From contig NZ_JAGGPU010000001.1 in the NCBI RefSeq assembly GCF_018613605.1, positions 412,466 to 476,465 on the forward strand: a stretch of DNA of 64,000 nt, in the 5' to 3' direction. Below the pieces are notes generated by a model. The model was not told where the DNA came from. It ran no database searches and saw only the letters and a program-made list of their open reading frames with translations. The position numbers and the translations under genes are program-made. This DNA is from Pedobacter sp. ISL-64 (GTDB lineage Bacteria > Bacteroidota > Bacteroidia > Sphingobacteriales > Sphingobacteriaceae). Positions 9,065-17,631 of this stretch are shown here, piece by piece; positions within the stretch are counted from its first letter, which is position 1, and every line of letters starts with the position of its first letter.

Positions 9065-9625
9065 ATGCAAAGCTACCTACAATCCTTTAATATTCTTTCG
9101 CCGGCAGAAATTGATGTTTTTACAGCAAACGCTACACCAAGAACATTAAAAAAAGGAGAATTCTTTATTACCGAGAATAAAATTTGTAAGGAAGTCGCTT
9201 TTATAAAATCGGGGATTTTGCGTTCATTTTATACATCAACCAGCGCAGAAGAATATACCTATTGCCTTACTTTTCCCAATCAGTTTATGACAGCATATTC
9301 ATCTTTGATTACCGGAAACCCAACTGTAGAAAATATTCAGGCCATGAGTGATGTAGATTTATTGATCATTAAAAAAGAAGTTATAGATATTTTGACCGAA
9401 TCGAGCATTAATGGGCTGAGATTATTCAAAACAATAGCTGAACAGCAATATATTCATTTAGAGAATCGTGTGTTTATGTATCAAAAAGATGCAGCCAAAG
9501 CACGGTATATAGAGCTTTTTAAAAGTCATCCAGATTATATCAAACAAATTCCAGTAAAGTATCTGGCATCTTTTCTGGCCATTACGCCAAGACATTTAAG
9601 CAGACTGCGGAAAGAAATCATTTAA
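9065..9625 (+). CDS. Crp/Fnr family transcriptional regulator
   Basis: The 186-residue protein has an N-terminal cyclic-nucleotide-binding-type beta-roll (about residues 15-115, with GEFFITENKICKEVAFIKSG) and a short C-terminal helix-turn-helix at about 160-186 (VKYLASFLAITPRHLSRLRKE). The compact form is common in Bacteroidota, where many members do not bind cAMP. The PGETLA-type phosphate-binding cassette of true cAMP receptors is not visible. It lies 62 bp upstream of a flavodoxin-fold oxidoreductase on the same strand, which it may control; in this phylum such pairs are frequent. Confidence 0.88.
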   Translation: MQSYLQSFNILSPAEIDVFTANATPRTLKKGEFFITENKICKEVAFIKSGILRSFYTSTSAEEYTYCLTFPNQFMTAYSSLITGNPTVENIQAMSDVDLLIIKKEVIDILTESSINGLRLFKTIAEQQYIHLENRVFMYQKDAAKARYIELFKSHPDYIKQIPVKYLASFLAITPRHLSRLRKEII

Positions 9626-9687
9626 GGACATTTGTCTGCCTCTTGAGCGCAAGGCCTGTGTTAATTTTGTGTTGTAGATAAAACAAC

Positions 9688-10266
9688 ATGAAAAATATTT
9701 TAATCATTAATGGTCATCCAAATAAAGATAGCATCAATTTTGCGTTGGCTGAAGCCTATTATAAAGGCGCTAAAGATTCAGGTGCCAATGTTTCATTAAT
9801 TCATCTCGCTGAATTAGTATTTAATCCCAGCCTGGCTTTCGGGTATCGCCAAAGGACGGAATTAGAGCCCGATTTGCTGTCAAGTTTGGAAAAAATCAAA
9901 GCTGCTGATCATTTGGTTTGGGTACATCCTGTGTGGTGGGGTGGCATGCCTGCGATAATGAAAGGTTTTATCGATCGACTGTTTCTACCAGGTATTACTT
10001 TTCAGTATCGCGAAAATAGTGTTTGGTGGGATAAGCTGTTAAAGGGAAAAACGGCAAGAATCATTACGACACTAGATCAGCCTTCTTGGTATTATTGGTT
10101 ATCGTTCGGTCGCCCTAGTGTTAACCAGTTAAAGAAAAGTGTACTTCAGTTCTGTGGGGTAGATCCGGTAAAAGTTACTTATGTAGGAATTATCAAAAAA
10201 TCAACTGAGAAACAGCGTCTAAAATGGCTTTCTGAAGTTTATAAATTAGGTAATCGCTTGCGTTAA
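9688..10266 (+). CDS. NAD(P)H-dependent flavodoxin-fold oxidoreductase
   Basis: The 192-residue protein starts MKNILIINGHPNKDSINFAL, the FMN phosphate-binding loop of the NQO1/MdaB/KefF (Flavodoxin_2) family, and continues with LVWVHPVWWGGMPAIMKGFIDR, the flavin-contact loop diagnostic of the group. Known members are FMN or FAD quinone and nitro-compound reductases. It is cytosolic. Inferred: it serves in quinone or electrophile detoxification under the adjacent Crp-type regulator. TAATTTTG at 9662-9669 is a candidate -7 box of its own. Confidence 0.88.
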   Translation: MKNILIINGHPNKDSINFALAEAYYKGAKDSGANVSLIHLAELVFNPSLAFGYRQRTELEPDLLSSLEKIKAADHLVWVHPVWWGGMPAIMKGFIDRLFLPGITFQYRENSVWWDKLLKGKTARIITTLDQPSWYYWLSFGRPSVNQLKKSVLQFCGVDPVKVTYVGIIKKSTEKQRLKWLSEVYKLGNRLR

Positions 10267-10425
10267 GTGTTTGTAATTCAGTTTAATTGTTAATCAGATA
10301 TCTCTTTTTTTGTCAGTATTTTTTCATAAAACCTTTGGGAATAAAAAACTAACAATTGCATGGCAATTAATTTTGCGTTCAGCTTTAATTTTGTGTTTTT
10401 GCAAGCAAACTAATCATCCCAAATC

Positions 10426-11352
10426 ATGATTAATAAAGGGTTATCCAAAATGGGTATATTTTTATTAAATATGCTCTCACTGTTGCCGCTATTTATTTTA
10501 TACAGATTGGCGGATGTTTTTTATGTGTTAATATTTTATGTTTTTGGTTACCGCCGGAAAGTGGTTAAAGAAAATCTGGTTAATGCATTCCCCGAGAAAA
10601 ATACTACAGAAATTAATACCGTAGAGAAACGTTTTTATAAGTTTTTTTCTTCACTTTTTATTGAAGTGATTAAAATGAAAAGCATTTCTGAAAAGGAATT
10701 AAATAAAAGGGTAAAATTTAAAAATGCCGATCTGGTAGAAGCTTATCTCAAAAATAACGAAAGTGTGCTTTTCTGTTCATCACATTATGGCAATTATGAA
10801 TGGGTGTGCATGGCTATTGGCTTAAACTTTTCTGGCAAACATTACCCAATTTATAAACCGTTGAGCAGCGAAGCTTTTGATAATTGGTTTTTGACCATGA
10901 GAAGCAGGTTTGGCAACCATATGGTGTCTATGCGTCAAACTTTAAGGGCTATTCAATCGAGTAAAAATGAACCGACCATGTTTACTTTTGGAAGCGATCA
11001 GGCACCTTCAAAAGATGAATCGAATTACTGGACAACTTTTTTAAATCAGGAATCTTCCATCCAGTTAGGGGTTGAGAAAATAGCCAGAAAAACAAACCGC
11101 CCGGTGTTTTACCTCAAAATAAATTATTTAAAAAGAGGCTATTACGAAGTAGATTGTGTGCCGATCTGTTTAAACCCAGCAGAAACTGCTGAATTCGAAA
11201 TCACCGAAATGCATACGCACTTTTTAGAGGATATGATCAAAGAAGCACCGGCTTACTGGTTATGGAGCCACCGCAGATGGAAATATAAACCTGAGCAAAA
11301 GATTTCAGAAATCATCAAAAAAGATCAGAACATAATGGATGCCATGGCTTAG
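10426..11352 (+). CDS. LpxL/HtrB-type lysophospholipid acyltransferase (copy 1)
   Basis: The 308-residue protein has an N-terminal membrane anchor (about residues 8-45) and the acyltransferase motif H120-YGNY-E125 in SSHYGNYEW, the H(X4)E pair of the HtrB family. YPIYKPLSSEAFDNWF and GSDQAPSKDES fit later family blocks, and a C-terminal YWLWSHRRWKYKP is diagnostic. Known: LpxL/LpxM enzymes add secondary acyl chains to lipid A at the inner membrane. The next gene is a full-length paralogue, with the motif at the same residue. Which acyl position each copy serves cannot be read from sequence. Confidence 0.9.
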   Translation: MINKGLSKMGIFLLNMLSLLPLFILYRLADVFYVLIFYVFGYRRKVVKENLVNAFPEKNTTEINTVEKRFYKFFSSLFIEVIKMKSISEKELNKRVKFKNADLVEAYLKNNESVLFCSSHYGNYEWVCMAIGLNFSGKHYPIYKPLSSEAFDNWFLTMRSRFGNHMVSMRQTLRAIQSSKNEPTMFTFGSDQAPSKDESNYWTTFLNQESSIQLGVEKIARKTNRPVFYLKINYLKRGYYEVDCVPICLNPAETAEFEITEMHTHFLEDMIKEAPAYWLWSHRRWKYKPEQKISEIIKKDQNIMDAMA

Positions 11353-11442
11353 GCTAATCCATTTGTCTAAATATGAAATCTAACATTTTCGTGGCATAAT
11401 TTTTTAAGGTGCTTTTTAAATTAGCACTATAAAATTTCTGGT

Positions 11443-12357
11443 ATGATTAAAAAGGGGATTTCCCATTTGGGAGTATTTTTTTTAGGCGTATTATCTCTGC
11501 TCCCATTATCTGTTTTATACATTTTGGCCGATGGAGCTTATTTACTACTGTATTTTGTTTTCGGCTACCGACGTAAAGTTGTTCGGGAAAATTTATTAAA
11601 TGCACTTCCTGATAAAACATTACAAGAGATTTTGGTTATCGAAAAACGCTTTTACCGGTACCTCGCTTCGCTGGTCTTCGAGATTATTAAAATGAGCAGT
11701 ATCTCAAAAAAAGAAATCGAAAGGCGTTTCATATTTAAAAACAAAGAGCAGGTTCAGGAATATTTAGATCGAGGAGAAAGTGTGTTGATCTGTGCAGCAC
11801 ACTATGGTAACTGGGAGTGGGGAACTTTGGGTATAGGGCTTAACTTTTCTGCAGATCATTATCCAATTTACAAACCCTTAACAAATTCGACAGTTGATCA
11901 TTGGTTTAAAAAAGTACGTAGTAAATTTGGCAATAAATTAATTGCCATGCGGCAAACCATACGGGCTTTGCAGGCGAGTAAAGATAAACCGAGCATATTT
12001 AGTTTTGGGAATGACCAGGCACCCTCAAAAGACGAGTCGCATTATTGGACAAGTTTTATGCATCAGCCCAGCTCCGTTCAGTTAGGGATTGAAAAAATTG
12101 CAAAACGTACTAACCAGCCTATCTTTTATTTCAAAATCAATGTGCTTAAACGTGGTTTTTACATGGTAGATTGTGTGCCCCTTTGTTTAAATCCGGCCGG
12201 GACCGCTGAATTCGAAATTACTGAAATGCACACCGGTTTTTTGGAAGAAATTATCAGGGCAAAGCCCGAGTATTGGCTTTGGAGCCATAAAAGGTGGAAG
12301 TATAAACCTAAACATCAACTTCTTTTTACCACAAATGAATTGCTGAAGCAGGCATAA
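11443..12357 (+). CDS. LpxL/HtrB-type lysophospholipid acyltransferase (copy 2)
   Basis: This 304-residue protein aligns end to end without large gaps with the gene 90 bp upstream. It has H120-YGNW-E125 at the same position, GNDQAPSKDESHYW and a C-terminal YWLWSHKRWKYKP. The two plainly arose by tandem duplication, but they differ throughout, so the event is not recent. Known function: acyl transfer to a lipid A precursor. Two copies could give two secondary acylations or different chain lengths, which is inference. The C-terminal tails after KYKP are unrelated and end differently. Confidence 0.9.
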   Translation: MIKKGISHLGVFFLGVLSLLPLSVLYILADGAYLLLYFVFGYRRKVVRENLLNALPDKTLQEILVIEKRFYRYLASLVFEIIKMSSISKKEIERRFIFKNKEQVQEYLDRGESVLICAAHYGNWEWGTLGIGLNFSADHYPIYKPLTNSTVDHWFKKVRSKFGNKLIAMRQTIRALQASKDKPSIFSFGNDQAPSKDESHYWTSFMHQPSSVQLGIEKIAKRTNQPIFYFKINVLKRGFYMVDCVPLCLNPAGTAEFEITEMHTGFLEEIIRAKPEYWLWSHKRWKYKPKHQLLFTTNELLKQA

Positions 12358-12397
12358 TTTCCTAAATATTTTATATTTGTTGGTATAACGCCTACCC

Positions 12398-13588
12398 ATG
12401 AAAACCTTCAAAAAAATATTACTGTTCCTGATCTATGCATTTTTTTTATCGCTGTTCGCACTGTTTCTCTGGAAGCCTTATCTGTTAAATGTATTAAAAT
12501 ATAGAACACCTGGTGCTGAAACATATAAAATTTTCCCACAGGAAATTTCACTTAAAAGTGATTCTGCCTTTCATTTTATCAGATCGGCCAGGCAACGGAA
12601 CGATTTAGATACACTTCATGTTCTGGATGGAAATAATCAATCTGTTCCATTGAAAGAATATTTAAAAAATGGAGCGGTCAACGCTTTTATCGTGATCAGG
12701 AATGACAGTGTTTTATACGAAAAATATGATAAAGGTTATCGTGATAGCACCTTAACTGCCATTTTTTCTGGTGCCAAAAGCATGGTTTCTATTATGATCG
12801 GACAAGCATTAAATGATCATAGCATTAAAAGTTTAAACGAGAAAGTAACCGAGTATATTCCCGAGTTAAAATCAAATCCAGCTTTTCAAGAGATCACACT
12901 AAAAAACCTATTAGATATGAAATCCGGCCTGGAGTTTCAGGATGCTGTAGGTGGGATTGTTAAGGCATTTTTTTCTGATGAAGCCAAATATTATTATACG
13001 GATGATATGGAAGCCCAATTGATGAAAGTTAAACTGGTGAATAAACCCGGCACGGTTTGGAAGTACAAAAGCATCGATCCGATTGTGTTGGGCTGGGTTT
13101 TGCAAAAGGCAACTGGTAAATCGGTAGCGCAATATTTTGAAGCGAATGTATGGAAACAGATCGGTACGCAATATAACGCCACCTGGGGATTAGATCAGGT
13201 TAACGGTTTAACAAACACTGCAAGTCGCTTTCAGGTTACGGCTATCGATTTCGCCAAAATTGGTCGATTATATTTAAATAAAGGCAAATACAAGGGGAAA
13301 CAGATTGTTCCAGAAAGCTGGGTAAATCAATCGATAAATATAGGTGCCGAAAAACCTGCATCGGCAAAAGGCTGGCAAAAATCAGCCCATCACTATCTTT
13401 GGTGGGTTCCACAGGAAGGTGATAACGGCGATTATGCTGCAGAAGGCATGCTCGGCCAAAGGTTGTACATTGATCCGAAAACAAAAACCATTATTGTTCA
13501 GTTTGCCGATCACGGCGCAGGGAATTATCCCTATCGAAAAATCAGCCGGTATTTGAGTGGATTGCCATTTAAATACCCTAGGCCTTAA
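12398..13588 (+). CDS. Beta-lactamase-fold serine hydrolase (class C-like)
   Basis: The 396-residue protein has an N-terminal hydrophobic anchor or signal (residues 6-24). The active site is S124-G-A-K127 (SxxK), and Y223-K-S225 stands at the YxN position, with Ser in place of Asn. Conserved surroundings FSGAKSMVSIMIGQAL and LLDMKSGLEF fit the beta-lactamase/penicillin-binding-protein-like family (PF00144). Known members include esterases, D-aminopeptidases and carboxypeptidases, and most are not antibiotic resistance enzymes. It is probably periplasmic. The gene is 40 bp after the acyltransferase pair; its stop codon lies inside a palindromic repeat. Confidence 0.87.
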   Translation: MKTFKKILLFLIYAFFLSLFALFLWKPYLLNVLKYRTPGAETYKIFPQEISLKSDSAFHFIRSARQRNDLDTLHVLDGNNQSVPLKEYLKNGAVNAFIVIRNDSVLYEKYDKGYRDSTLTAIFSGAKSMVSIMIGQALNDHSIKSLNEKVTEYIPELKSNPAFQEITLKNLLDMKSGLEFQDAVGGIVKAFFSDEAKYYYTDDMEAQLMKVKLVNKPGTVWKYKSIDPIVLGWVLQKATGKSVAQYFEANVWKQIGTQYNATWGLDQVNGLTNTASRFQVTAIDFAKIGRLYLNKGKYKGKQIVPESWVNQSINIGAEKPASAKGWQKSAHHYLWWVPQEGDNGDYAAEGMLGQRLYIDPKTKTIIVQFADHGAGNYPYRKISRYLSGLPFKYPRP

Positions 13589-13680
13589 CCGCAAAGTACG
13601 CTAAGAAATGGACGCAAAGAGCACTGTGCAATACGCAACTTTGTATTCTTTGCTGAAAACTTTGTGCCCTTTGCGGTTAA
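13585..13680. repeat. 96-bp palindromic element with CTTTGCGGTTAA ends
   Basis: TTAACCGCAAAG (13585-13596) and CTTTGCGGTTAA (13669-13680) form a perfect 12-bp terminal inverted repeat. Interior words (GCAAAG, CTTTGC) continue the symmetry. The left end supplies the TAA stop of the upstream hydrolase. It probably folds as a long hairpin in RNA. Confidence 0.8.
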
Positions 13681-13706
13681 ATTTTTAAATAGTACATTGC
13701 CTCTAC

Positions 13707-14750
13707 ATGGAAAATAACGATGTAAGAATTTCGAAAAAGAAGCCGATTTTTCCGGTAACTCCTGCTTTGCAGAAATATTTACGTACTTACCAGCGCGAAG
13801 CAAAATTGCCCATCGGTTATAATGATTTAATGCAGTTTAACGAAGCTTTTCCTTTAATGGATAAGTTTGGGAAGGACTCGCTCTGGGAAGGGCCGATTTA
13901 TGCACAGGATTTAATTGAAACTTTGCATGATGGTTTAAAGGAAATTTATGCAAACTTAAAAGCATCTGGCAATCTGCGGATTGTGGAGCATAAATACATT
14001 GATAAAATAGAATATTGCACCTTCGGAAATACCCATCCATTTCGTATCCGCATTGTAAACCGTTTAAATGATGTTTACGATTATTTCTATATTAAAAAAG
14101 CCGATGCTTCGCGGATTTATGGCTTGGAAATGGAAGAAATCCTTTCACCCAATCAGGTAAATTATCTTGTTGATGGCAATACCTTAGTGGAAGAACATAT
14201 TGCGGGGATTCCGGGGGATGTTTTTACAAAAGGACAATTATATACACCTGAGTTTAATCCGACCAGGATAGCAAAAGAGTTCGTAAAGTTTAATGAACGT
14301 TGTTTGATTATGCTTTTGGGTGATATGCGAGCGTATAATTTTGTGGTACAGATTACACCCGATTTTGATGATATTCAGTTTCGTATCCGTGCAATAGATT
14401 TCGACCAACAGTTTTACGAAGGGAATTTAAAGGTTTATTTGCCCCAGTTTTTTAAAGAGAACTTGCCATATGTAAAAATGAGCATGGAGCAATTAACTGA
14501 GAAAACCGTACTTCAATACCAACAAGAAGAACGCTCGTCTATTGTGCACCGTGTAAGAAGCGAACGGCACCGTCTAACCGATCTCCGTGATGTTTCTAAT
14601 AAGGAAGAATTAACCACACCTGAGAACATCGCGCTGCTAAAACAGAGTATGAGCGATTATTTTAAGGATACAAATTATTTGCGCTGTAAAACCATGACCG
14701 ATATTATTGAATTGAACATTAAAAATATTATTAGGCAGGTTAAGTTATAA
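13707..14750 (+). CDS. Uncharacterised protein with kinase-like active-site motifs
   Basis: The 347-residue cytosolic protein matches no family I can name with confidence. Its middle resembles a protein kinase/aminoglycoside phosphotransferase fold: a possible ATP-site lysine in FYIKKADASR, an acidic hinge-like VDGNTLVEEHIAG, a catalytic-loop-like LGDMRAYNFVV (compare HGDxxxxN) and IRAIDFDQQF (compare the metal-binding IDFD/DFG). The spacing and order are right for that fold. The C-terminal 90 residues are charged and helical. Inferred: a divergent small-molecule or protein kinase. It is a single gene ahead of a two-way terminator; its start lies 26 bp after a palindromic element. Confidence 0.6.
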   Translation: MENNDVRISKKKPIFPVTPALQKYLRTYQREAKLPIGYNDLMQFNEAFPLMDKFGKDSLWEGPIYAQDLIETLHDGLKEIYANLKASGNLRIVEHKYIDKIEYCTFGNTHPFRIRIVNRLNDVYDYFYIKKADASRIYGLEMEEILSPNQVNYLVDGNTLVEEHIAGIPGDVFTKGQLYTPEFNPTRIAKEFVKFNERCLIMLLGDMRAYNFVVQITPDFDDIQFRIRAIDFDQQFYEGNLKVYLPQFFKENLPYVKMSMEQLTEKTVLQYQQEERSSIVHRVRSERHRLTDLRDVSNKEELTTPENIALLKQSMSDYFKDTNYLRCKTMTDIIELNIKNIIRQVKL

Positions 14751-14758
14751 ATTTATAA

Positions 14759-14788
14759 GTGCTGTCAGATGGTAACATCTGACGGCAC
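14759..14788. repeat. Palindromic repeat of the GATG-GTAA-CATC family
   Basis: Arms GTGCTGTCAGATG and CATCTGACGGCAC pair at 12 of 13 positions with a G-U/T-C difference and a GTAA loop. Related palindromes occur at 34738-34813 and 35097-35169. Confidence 0.75.
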
Positions 14789-14804
14789 GAGGAAAAGACA
14801 AAAT

Positions 14805-14835
14805 AAAAACGGCTGACAATTTGCCAACCGTTTTT
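14805..14835. terminator. Bidirectional intrinsic terminator
   Basis: AAAAACGG (14805-14812) pairs with CCGTTTTT (14828-14835). A-tract and T-tract flank the stem, so it can end both the plus-strand gene at 13707 and the convergent minus-strand gene at 14866. Confidence 0.7.
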
Positions 14836-14865
14836 GAGTGAATCTAGAAAGAGCGTCCAAAGTTT

Positions 14866-15426
14866 TTAGGCGTGCTGCCCTTCGTGAACACCTTCGGCAA
14901 ATTCCTCTACAATTTTATCGTTAAAAGCAGGTAAATCTTCTGGTGTACGGCTCGTAACCAAACCTTGGTCTACAACCACCTCCTCATCTGACCAAAGTGC
15001 ACCTGCATTGATCAGATCCTGTGAAATATTTTTTACCGAGGTCATTTTTCTGCCTTGAACCACATCTGCATTAATTAAGGTTTGAGGTCCATGACAGATT
15101 GCTGCAACTGGTTTCCCATCGGCAAAGAACGATTTTACAAAGGCTATCGCATCTTCGTTAACACGAAGCTGATCAGGATTGATAACACCGCCCGGTAAAA
15201 GCAAACCATTATAATCTTCGGCATTTGCTTCAGAAATGGTTTTGTCTACATCAACTTCTATCGACCAATGATCATGGTCCCAGGCTTTTATTTTTCCGCT
15301 TTTTGAGGAGATAATGTGAACGGTTGCGCCCTCTTCTTTTAACCTTTTAACTGGCTCGGTTAATTCTACTTCTTCAAATCCGCTTTCTGTAAGTACAGCA
15401 ATAGTGCGGTTACTTAATTGTCCCAT
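14866..15426 (-). CDS. DJ-1/PfpI family protein (type 1 glutamine amidotransferase-like)
   Basis: The 186-residue cytosolic protein has the nucleophile elbow AAIC111-HGPQTL with Cys111-His112 and an acidic Glu near residue 20 (GFEEVELTEP). GLLLPGGVINPDQLR and SRTPEDLPAFNDKIVEEF are typical of the YraA/PfpI (general stress protein 18) group. Known members act as deglycases, chaperones or proteases, and the assignment among these is disputed. It stands alone, with a shared terminator on one side and a repeat-bearing gap on the other. Confidence 0.9.
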   Translation of the reverse strand: MGQLSNRTIAVLTESGFEEVELTEPVKRLKEEGATVHIISSKSGKIKAWDHDHWSIEVDVDKTISEANAEDYNGLLLPGGVINPDQLRVNEDAIAFVKSFFADGKPVAAICHGPQTLINADVVQGRKMTSVKNISQDLINAGALWSDEEVVVDQGLVTSRTPEDLPAFNDKIVEEFAEGVHEGQHA

Positions 15427-15547
15427 AATCTTTAAATTTTTAATAGGTAATGTATTAAAGACAGTTCGGGGAAATTATTGTTTTTAGAAATTTGAGATTA
15501 AGGTGGTATCTTTTATTCCAATCCATTTAACAAATTCCATAGGGGGG

Positions 15548-15634
15548 CGTCATCTCGACTGAAGTGCAACGAAATGGAGAGATCTTTGAACTAAATTAAT
15601 TTACATAGATTTTTCGACTGCGCTCGAAATGACG
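15548..15634. repeat. Palindromic intergenic element, CGTCATCTCGA...CTCGAAATGACG type
   Basis: Ends CGTCATCTCGAC and CTCGAAATGACG form an imperfect inverted repeat around an A+T-rich centre with GAGAGATCTTT. Close relatives lie at 49150-49242 and 50747-50839. The surrounding gap 15427-15668 holds no gene. Confidence 0.75.
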
Positions 15635-15668
15635 ATACTTCGATAATTAATATATTGAGCTAAAATAC

Positions 15669-16415
15669 CTAGTCGTTAGTCCTACGGTGTTTTACAAAAT
15701 ACAAGGCCAAATTACCTGCAATAATGATGTGGTGAAAAATATTGGGTACTAAACCATAATATTTAGTAAAAATGTTAAACCGTTCTTTTAAGCTCTCGCG
15801 GTGTTTTTTCTTACTCATGCCACCAACCAGGTATTTCGCTACATAACGGTGAACATTAACAATATTAGATGCCTTTTTTGCCGCTTTGATGATCCAATCA
15901 ATATCTGAACTGTACTTATAAGTTAAATCGTATGGTGTAATAATACTGCGGCGGATATAAATGGCTTGGTGGCTAATGTTCATGCCGTATTTAAAGCTGG
16001 TCCAATCAAATTCTTCGGGTGCTTCGTGCCTTCTGCGGCCTAAATTTTCCCAGTTATCATTGTACATTTCCGTTTCCCCGTAATAAATGTCGGCACCAGG
16101 GGCAGAGGCAAAAACATCCTCAACGGTATGTTCATCATAAATCTCATCACCTGAGTTCATGAATAATACATAATCTCCCGTAGCCAGTGCTAAACCTTTG
16201 TTCATGGCATCGTAAATGCCTTTATCCGGTTCAGATACAATTTTTGTAATCTGATCTTTGTAACGTTCAACAACCTGCAAAGTGCCATCTGTAGACGCCC
16301 CATCAATTACTATATATTCAATTTTTTTATAGGTCTGATTAAGGATAGACTGGATAGTGCGTTCGATATCGCGAACGTTATTGTATACAATGGTAATGAC
16401 AGTTAGCTTTGGCAT
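15669..16415 (-). CDS. Family 2 glycosyltransferase
   Basis: The 248-residue protein opens MPKLTVITIVYNNVRDIERTI and carries YIVIDGASTDGT and MNSGDEIYD, the nucleotide-sugar and metal-binding blocks of GT2 enzymes. SSDIDWIIKAAKK fits the acceptor-side block. It is cytosolic or peripherally bound; a hydrophobic C-terminal stretch (ILIAGNLALYFV-like) may touch the membrane. Its start codon lies 1 bp after the stop of the upstream nuclease gene, so translation is probably coupled. Known: GT2 enzymes add sugars to polysaccharide or lipid-linked glycans. Sugar and acceptor are unknown. Confidence 0.92.
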   Translation of the reverse strand: MPKLTVITIVYNNVRDIERTIQSILNQTYKKIEYIVIDGASTDGTLQVVERYKDQITKIVSEPDKGIYDAMNKGLALATGDYVLFMNSGDEIYDEHTVEDVFASAPGADIYYGETEMYNDNWENLGRRRHEAPEEFDWTSFKYGMNISHQAIYIRRSIITPYDLTYKYSSDIDWIIKAAKKASNIVNVHRYVAKYLVGGMSKKKHRESLKERFNIFTKYYGLVPNIFHHIIIAGNLALYFVKHRRTND

Positions 16416-16416
16416 G

Positions 16417-17508
16417 TTAGTCCATTAATTTTTTAAAGGTTTCTGCATCGGGGATCAAACCTTTAAATGCTTTTGGTAATATTGCACTGGTTTTGTAGGT
16501 AGAAACACCCATCGCTTTATTAAAATCGCGGAACGAAAACTCTACAATCTTATTTTTCTTTTCTTTGCAAAGTATTATGCCTATTGAGGGTTGCTCATGT
16601 GGTTGTTTAATGTATTCATCTAAAGCAGATAAATAAAAGTTCATTTTACCTAAATATTCGGGTTTAAATTTCCCGGTTTTAAGTTCAAAAACAACCAAAC
16701 ATTGTAAACGGCGGTTAAAAAATAAAAGATCTAAAAAATATTCTTCGTCTTCAACAATCAATCTATACTGGTTGCTGATAAATGCAAAATCAGTTCCTAA
16801 CGACATTAATAACTTTTTGATATTTCGTACAATGCCACTTTCTAAAACACGTTCATCCTCTTCATCAACATCTTCTATATTAATGAAATCCAAGAGGTAT
16901 TCATCTTTGAAAGATTGGAGTGCTTTGTTCCTTGTTTCTTCGTTGGTAATCGTTTTTGAAAAATTGTTAGGTAAACTGCCAGAATTACTATATGACTTAT
17001 TTTTGAGGTGATGTTTTAATGTACTTACACTCCAGAATTCTATGGCCGCTTTTTGAATGTAATACGTTTTTTCCTCAATTGAATTTGAACCTTGTAAAAC
17101 TTCGATGTGGTGAGTGAAACTAATATTGAAAAATGTTTTTTGAAATTGGTCCGTTACTGATGGACTAAATTCAATTTGCTTAATATCCGTGTGTTGTGAT
17201 TGGTCCGTTATTGACGGACTAATTAGTATATGCTCTTCCCAAGATTCAAAAAAGAACCTCATCCGTTTAATATTTGTTCCAGAAAATCCTCTTAAGCCAG
17301 GTAATTCGGTCTGTAGATCAGCAGAAAGGTTGTCGATAACCTTTGCGCCCCATTTCTCTTTCTTTATCTTTTCTGAAATGAATTTACCAACTGTAAAATA
17401 TAATAGCAAAAGTTCTTTATTTACTAAAGTAGCAGCTTTATACCGACTCGATAAAATAGCTGATTTTAATGCTTTAATACTTTCAGAATAATTTGTGATG
17501 CTTTCCAT
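16417..17508 (-). CDS. YhcG-like PDDEXK nuclease (DUF1016)
   Basis: The 363-residue protein has a helical N-terminal DUF1016_N region (about 1-190: GKFISEKIKKEKWGAKVIDNLS, LPGLRGFSGTNIKRMR) and a C-terminal PD-(D/E)XK nuclease: FLDLLFFNRRLQCLVVFELKTGKF supplies Asp and the Glu-x-Lys pair. FKPEYLGKMNFYLSALDE is diagnostic. Known: the family has a restriction-endonuclease fold and is suspected in DNA processing or mobile-element biology. Odd points: it sits between two glycosyltransferases, and the linker near residues 95-125 contains a duplicated SPSxTDQ(S/F)Q segment coded by two near-identical DNA stretches near 17146 and 17200. Confidence 0.88.
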   Translation of the reverse strand: MESITNYSESIKALKSAILSSRYKAATLVNKELLLLYFTVGKFISEKIKKEKWGAKVIDNLSADLQTELPGLRGFSGTNIKRMRFFFESWEEHILISPSITDQSQHTDIKQIEFSPSVTDQFQKTFFNISFTHHIEVLQGSNSIEEKTYYIQKAAIEFWSVSTLKHHLKNKSYSNSGSLPNNFSKTITNEETRNKALQSFKDEYLLDFINIEDVDEEDERVLESGIVRNIKKLLMSLGTDFAFISNQYRLIVEDEEYFLDLLFFNRRLQCLVVFELKTGKFKPEYLGKMNFYLSALDEYIKQPHEQPSIGIILCKEKKNKIVEFSFRDFNKAMGVSTYKTSAILPKAFKGLIPDAETFKKLMD

Positions 17509-17631
17509 TTAACAGTTTCAGTCGCTATAAATTTAATAAAGATTGACCAAATTTTTGTTTGTTGGAAAGAAAATTAGATTTTGCCAATTGAATTGTAAAT
17601 AGAACTGTGAAACTTTATTAGAAGGTTGAGC

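Noticed and set aside
12398..13588. Antibiotic beta-lactamase
   Set aside because: The SxxK fold is shared by many esterases and peptidases; the YxN position is altered (YKS) and there is no ampR-like regulator.
16417..17508. Restriction-modification or defence island
   Set aside because: The DUF1016 nuclease has no methyltransferase, helicase or other defence partner; neighbours are glycosyltransferases.
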